Shown: positions 7,924 through 10,339 of the stretch, piece by piece
Layout: the number at the start of each line of letters is the position of its first letter
How positions within the stretch are numbered: position 1 is the first letter of the stretch
Assembly: GCA_024650095.1 (NCBI GenBank)
Contig: JANKMV010000053.1
Coordinates: 1-10,339, forward strand
DNA: 10,339 nt
From: Bacillota bacterium
Lineage (GTDB): Bacteria > Bacillota > Dethiobacteria > Dethiobacterales > Dethiobacteraceae
Direction: 5' to 3'
Program-made: the position numbers and the translations under genes
The notes under the pieces: model-generated
Database searches by the model: none
Told to the model about the DNA's origin: nothing
The model's input: the letters and a program-made list of their open reading frames with translations, nothing else

Positions 7924-7952
7924 ACTGTAACAAAAACAGGGTCACACGTCAA
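7924..7952 (-). promoter_or_regulatory. Sigma-A promoter of the T-box/glyQS unit
   Basis: On the minus strand TTGACG (7947-7952) and TACAGT (7924-7929) are separated by exactly 17 bases. Each is one or two substitutions from the sigma-A consensus. The predicted start, near 7917, falls just before the T-box stem I. The promoter lies inside an imperfect inverted repeat (7921-7939 with 7961-7976). Confidence 0.8.
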
Positions 7953-7984
7953 GTCATTTGCTGTGTTTGCAGTTATTTATTCGT

Positions 7985-8416
7985 TTATGTCGGTGACCAA
8001 CTAGGATCTTCAAGCTCTGGAACATATTCGGGCACATCCACTTCCAACGTGTACTGAGCCATCAACAAACCCATAGCACTAAGTGCAGTAGCACGTGGGG
8101 CCAGCAGAGCACCTGCGATGCCGAGTGTGGCAGGGAACTCAATGAGTGTACCATCATCGTTTTTTACCCGAATACGAGTTCTACTTCCTTTATGAAAAAC
8201 TCGTTTCATAGGACCCATCACATTATCAGAAACCATACTTTTCATCTCGTCCATTTCCATGTTCATTTCCACGTCTAGATCACCCTCCTCACCTTCCATA
8301 ATGACGAGTGCTTCCACCACGTCTCCACTTGCTTCTTCGAGTAGTTCTCTCGCTTCCGTGTAATTCAACCCAGTTCGATCGCGCACTAGGTCAATTTTTT
8401 GAAGGGTAATATCCAT
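7985..8416 (-). CDS. DUF4342 domain protein with N-terminal UBA-like domain
   Basis: Function unknown. The 143-aa product has three parts. Residues 1-42 resemble a UBA/TS-N-like three-helix fold (IDLVRDRTGLNYTEARELLEEASGDVVEALVIM), the kind used in EF-Ts and NAC proteins. An acidic, methionine-rich linker follows at about 43-65. The DUF4342 core covers about 75-130, with a basic strand (RTRIRVKNDDGTLIEFP) and a hydrophobic glycine/alanine-rich stretch (TLGIAGALLAPRATALSAMGLLM). That stretch could be membrane-associated or a buried core. The ATG has a near-perfect AAAGGAGGG site 8 bases upstream. The gene sits between recO and the glyQS T-box, an arrangement I associate with clostridial-type genomes. 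The UBA-like fold suggests protein or ribosome binding, but that is inference only. Confidence 0.85.
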   Translation of the reverse strand: MDITLQKIDLVRDRTGLNYTEARELLEEASGDVVEALVIMEGEEGDLDVEMNMEMDEMKSMVSDNVMGPMKRVFHKGSRTRIRVKNDDGTLIEFPATLGIAGALLAPRATALSAMGLLMAQYTLEVDVPEYVPELEDPSWSPT

Positions 8417-8465
8417 TTTATCTGCCCTCCTTTGGCATTGATATAGCTAGTTTGTCTCAAGGACA

Positions 8466-8481
8466 GATAAAATATTTTATC
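8466..8481. repeat. 16-bp perfect palindrome between recO and the DUF4342 gene
   Basis: GATAAAATATTTTATC is a perfect palindrome in the 80-base gap after recO and 50 bases before the DUF4342 start. It is entirely A/T apart from its ends and has no T-tract after it. It is more likely an operator or chance AT-rich symmetry than a terminator. Confidence 0.4.
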
Positions 8482-8496
8482 CATTGATAAAGCAAT

Positions 8497-9240
8497 TTAA
8501 ATAAAACCTGTTTTTAGTAAAAAATCGAGTGATTTAAGATTGGTCACCCCTAATGAATGGGTTAACATATCCATACTTATGCGATGAATTTCCTGACCTA
8601 CCGCCTTAGGTATAACGCAAACAGATAATTTATGAAAACCAAACTCCAGTAAGCGCTTGGTAGTGGCCACCGTTGGTGCACTTACGGGATAACTCTCTAC
8701 CGGATGTGGGCAAGTAGCACAAAGCAAAATGCCTTCAGTAGGATCAAAACGGTATGAACCGCTTGTACTTCCACACGAGCGACAGCCCTCTAATGCTGGA
8801 CGGATGCCCAGCTCATCCAATAAACTAATTTCAAAACAACGAGCCACACGAGCCGGATCTTTATCCTGCTCAAGAGCCTCTAGTGCGGTCAGCAATAACA
8901 TAAACATAGCGTCTGCCGGCCGTACTTCCAGTAATGTGCGTTCACATAATTCACAAAAATACTGGGCATACGCAAGACGCTCGAGGTCACTATTCAGCTT
9001 CGCATATGATTTTATTCGTTCTCCTTGTATGAAGGTATAGAGAGTGCGACCTTGATGCAACAGAAAACGCCCTAACGTTAAGGGCTCTACCAAGGCTGAA
9101 AACTTACTCTTGGTTTTACGACTCCCCCGTGCTACCGCAGTGACAATTCCCACTTCCCGTGTCAGGAGCGTCACCATCTTATCTGCTTCCCCTAAACTGC
9201 GCACCCGCAGTACCACTGCATGACACCGTAACTCAGCCAC
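8497..9240 (-). CDS. recO: DNA repair protein RecO
   Basis: Recombination mediator of the RecFOR pathway: with RecR it loads RecA on SSB-coated single-stranded DNA and anneals strands. The 247-aa product has the usual length. It shows an N-terminal OB-fold with the family motif LRVRSLGEADKMVTLLTREVG (11-31), then a helical region. A zinc-ribbon is formed by CRSC (153-156) and CATC (174-177), so all four cysteines of the Gram-positive-type finger are present. The GTG start lies 11 bp after the era stop, with AGGGGAT shortly before it. Era-recO adjacency is the common Bacillota order; no yqzL-type small gene lies between them here. Confidence 0.96.
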   Translation of the reverse strand: MAELRCHAVVLRVRSLGEADKMVTLLTREVGIVTAVARGSRKTKSKFSALVEPLTLGRFLLHQGRTLYTFIQGERIKSYAKLNSDLERLAYAQYFCELCERTLLEVRPADAMFMLLLTALEALEQDKDPARVARCFEISLLDELGIRPALEGCRSCGSTSGSYRFDPTEGILLCATCPHPVESYPVSAPTVATTKRLLEFGFHKLSVCVIPKAVGQEIHRISMDMLTHSLGVTNLKSLDFLLKTGFI

Positions 9241-9251
9241 CTAGACATCCC

Positions 9252-10142
9252 CTATTCCATTTCCAGACCGAATGACTGCCAAGACGCTTCTTTATTCCGC
9301 CAATCAGCTTTCACCTTAACCCATAGTTCAAGATAAACAGCGCTACCTAAAAGTGCTTCAATGTCTAATCGTGCCATTTTACCCACTTCTTTAAGCATTA
9401 AACCCTTTTTGCCAATGATAATGCCCTTTTGTGAATCACGTTCTACATAGATATTTGCTTGGATATCTATCAGTTCCCTTCCTTGGCGAGGAGCCATGCC
9501 CGCAATTTCGACCGCCACAGCGTGGGGAACCTCATCACGAGTGAGTTGAAGAACTTTCTCCCGGATCAGTTCGGCCACAATGAGACGTTCAGGTTGGTCA
9601 GTAATCATTTCAGGGGGATAGTACTGTGGTCCCTCTTGAAGATGATAAAGCATGAGCGATACTAGTGCTTCTTGATTTGTACCCTCTAGAGCGGAAATGG
9701 CGAGAGCACCAGCAAAGGGATAGCGGGCTTGGTAATACTCCACCAATTCTTGGGCTCTTTTAGTACCGCTACTATCAGATTTGTTGACAACTAAAATAAC
9801 GGGTGTATCTACCGCTTTTAGCTGTTCGATTACAAACTCATCACCTGTTCCCGGACCCGCAGCTGCATCAGTTAAAAAGAGAATGACATCCACCTCACGC
9901 AAGGTACGCAAAGCAACTTTTACCATTTTCTCACCTAATTTATGCTGCGGTTTATGAATACCAGGGGTATCTAGAAAAATCATTTGATATTCATCTGTTG
10001 TAAATATACCCCGGATTTGGTTACGTGTGGTTTGTGGTTTTTCAGAGATAATGGCCATTTTTTCGCCAATGAGGGCATTCATTAAGGTTGATTTACCCAC
10101 ATTAGGACGCCCAATCAATGCTATAAAGCCAGAACGATACAT
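9252..10142 (-). CDS. era: GTPase Era
   Basis: Essential GTPase that binds the 3' end of 16S rRNA and assists 30S subunit maturation. The 296-aa product shows all G motifs: G1 GRPNVGKS (11-18), the G2 threonines in PQTTRNQ (36-42), G3 DTPG (58-61), G4 NKSD (120-123) and G5 SAL (150-152). A C-terminal KH domain carries IIIGKKG as its GxxG loop and ends in the conserved ELWVKVKADWRN. The ATG start has GAGGTGG 7 bases upstream. No promoter is assigned. The genes usually found before era in Bacillota (ybeY, dgkA, cdd) are not within the 197 bases to the window edge. Confidence 0.97.
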   Translation of the reverse strand: MYRSGFIALIGRPNVGKSTLMNALIGEKMAIISEKPQTTRNQIRGIFTTDEYQMIFLDTPGIHKPQHKLGEKMVKVALRTLREVDVILFLTDAAAGPGTGDEFVIEQLKAVDTPVILVVNKSDSSGTKRAQELVEYYQARYPFAGALAISALEGTNQEALVSLMLYHLQEGPQYYPPEMITDQPERLIVAELIREKVLQLTRDEVPHAVAVEIAGMAPRQGRELIDIQANIYVERDSQKGIIIGKKGLMLKEVGKMARLDIEALLGSAVYLELWVKVKADWRNKEASWQSFGLEME

Positions 10143-10176
10143 ATTTTTACCACCTCGAGTGTAGTTTCTCTATTTA

Positions 10177-10263
10177 GGGTGAATTATCCTGCAGGTACAA
10201 CCATCCGTGAGCGGAACGGTCAAGACCGTTCCCTACACAAAACGGGTGAATTATCCTGCAGGT
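10177..10263. repeat. Direct repeat pair flanking a REP-like palindrome
   Basis: GGGTGAATTATCCTGCAGGT occurs at 10177-10196 and again, identical, at 10244-10263, 67 bases apart. After each copy comes a 9-base variable stretch and then CGTGAG, so the duplicated unit is about 35 bp. The REP-like palindrome sits between the two copies. Each copy contains the 8-bp palindrome CCTGCAGG. Confidence 0.85.
10213..10236. repeat. REP-like palindrome, copy 3
   Basis: A perfect 9-bp-arm palindrome GGAACGGTC-AA-GACCGTTCC at 10213-10232 is followed by CTAC (10233-10236), the complement of the GTAG head. Over 25 bases it is identical to the reverse complement of the copy at 45-69. A clear partner end 70 bases away, as seen in copies 1 and 2, is not evident, so this looks like a single REP unit. 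It would lie in the 5' leader of an era transcript starting further upstream. Confidence 0.75.
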
Positions 10264-10339
10264 GGATCTATACGTGAGTACACGCATCCTTTTAAATACT
10301 GGCACATTAACACTAGCTATTTGCAAATGGTAACTTCCC

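Noticed and set aside
8497..8530. Terminator after recO
   Set aside because: Only a very short AAAAC/GTTTT symmetry is present at the recO end, with no stable GC stem; not enough for a terminator call.
10143..10339. Partial gene at the right edge
   Set aside because: No supported coding frame continues to the edge on either strand; the stretch holds the era ribosome binding site, the direct repeats and the REP palindrome.

Overview
The window carries eight consecutive protein genes, all on the minus strand, read from right to left: era, recO, a DUF4342 protein gene, glyQ, glyS, a ccpN-type CBS/HTH regulator gene, ppsR (PPDK regulatory protein) and ppdK. The gene order, the GGAGG-type ribosome binding sites, the T-box leader and the tetrameric-type glycyl-tRNA synthetase all point to a low-to-medium GC member of Bacillota. 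The proteins read as clostridial or Negativicutes-like rather than Bacillus; the exact lineage cannot be fixed by eye.

Right part (about 8497-10339): era and recO are 11 bp apart. Upstream of era lies a 197-base non-coding stretch holding a palindromic REP-like repeat between two direct copies of a 20-bp sequence. Middle part (about 6762-8416): the DUF4342 gene comes first. After it come a sigma-A promoter, a glycine T-box riboswitch with a GGC specifier and a transcription terminator, and then glyQ and glyS overlapping by 8 bp. Left part (477-4678): the ccpN homologue, ppsR and ppdK form a tight cluster with a 4-bp gap and then an 11-bp overlap. It is preceded by two near-identical 16-bp palindromes 32 bp apart. 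The far left (1-476) is non-coding and rich in hairpins, REP-like elements and a short tandem repeat.

The genes form two functional blocks. The first is glycine-tRNA charging under T-box control. The second is a carbon-metabolism switch: pyruvate phosphate dikinase, the bifunctional kinase/phosphorylase that turns it off and on, and a CBS-domain repressor of the CcpN family. No terminator is visible between glyS and the ccpN homologue, so the blocks may be partly co-transcribed.

Most of the window is ordinary, conserved core genome. The points worth a second look are the apparent non-canonical ATC start of the ccpN homologue, the paired operator-like palindromes before it, and a small family of GTAG-headed REP/BIME-like elements at both edges. 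I see no defence system, prophage, insertion sequence or new multi-gene system.
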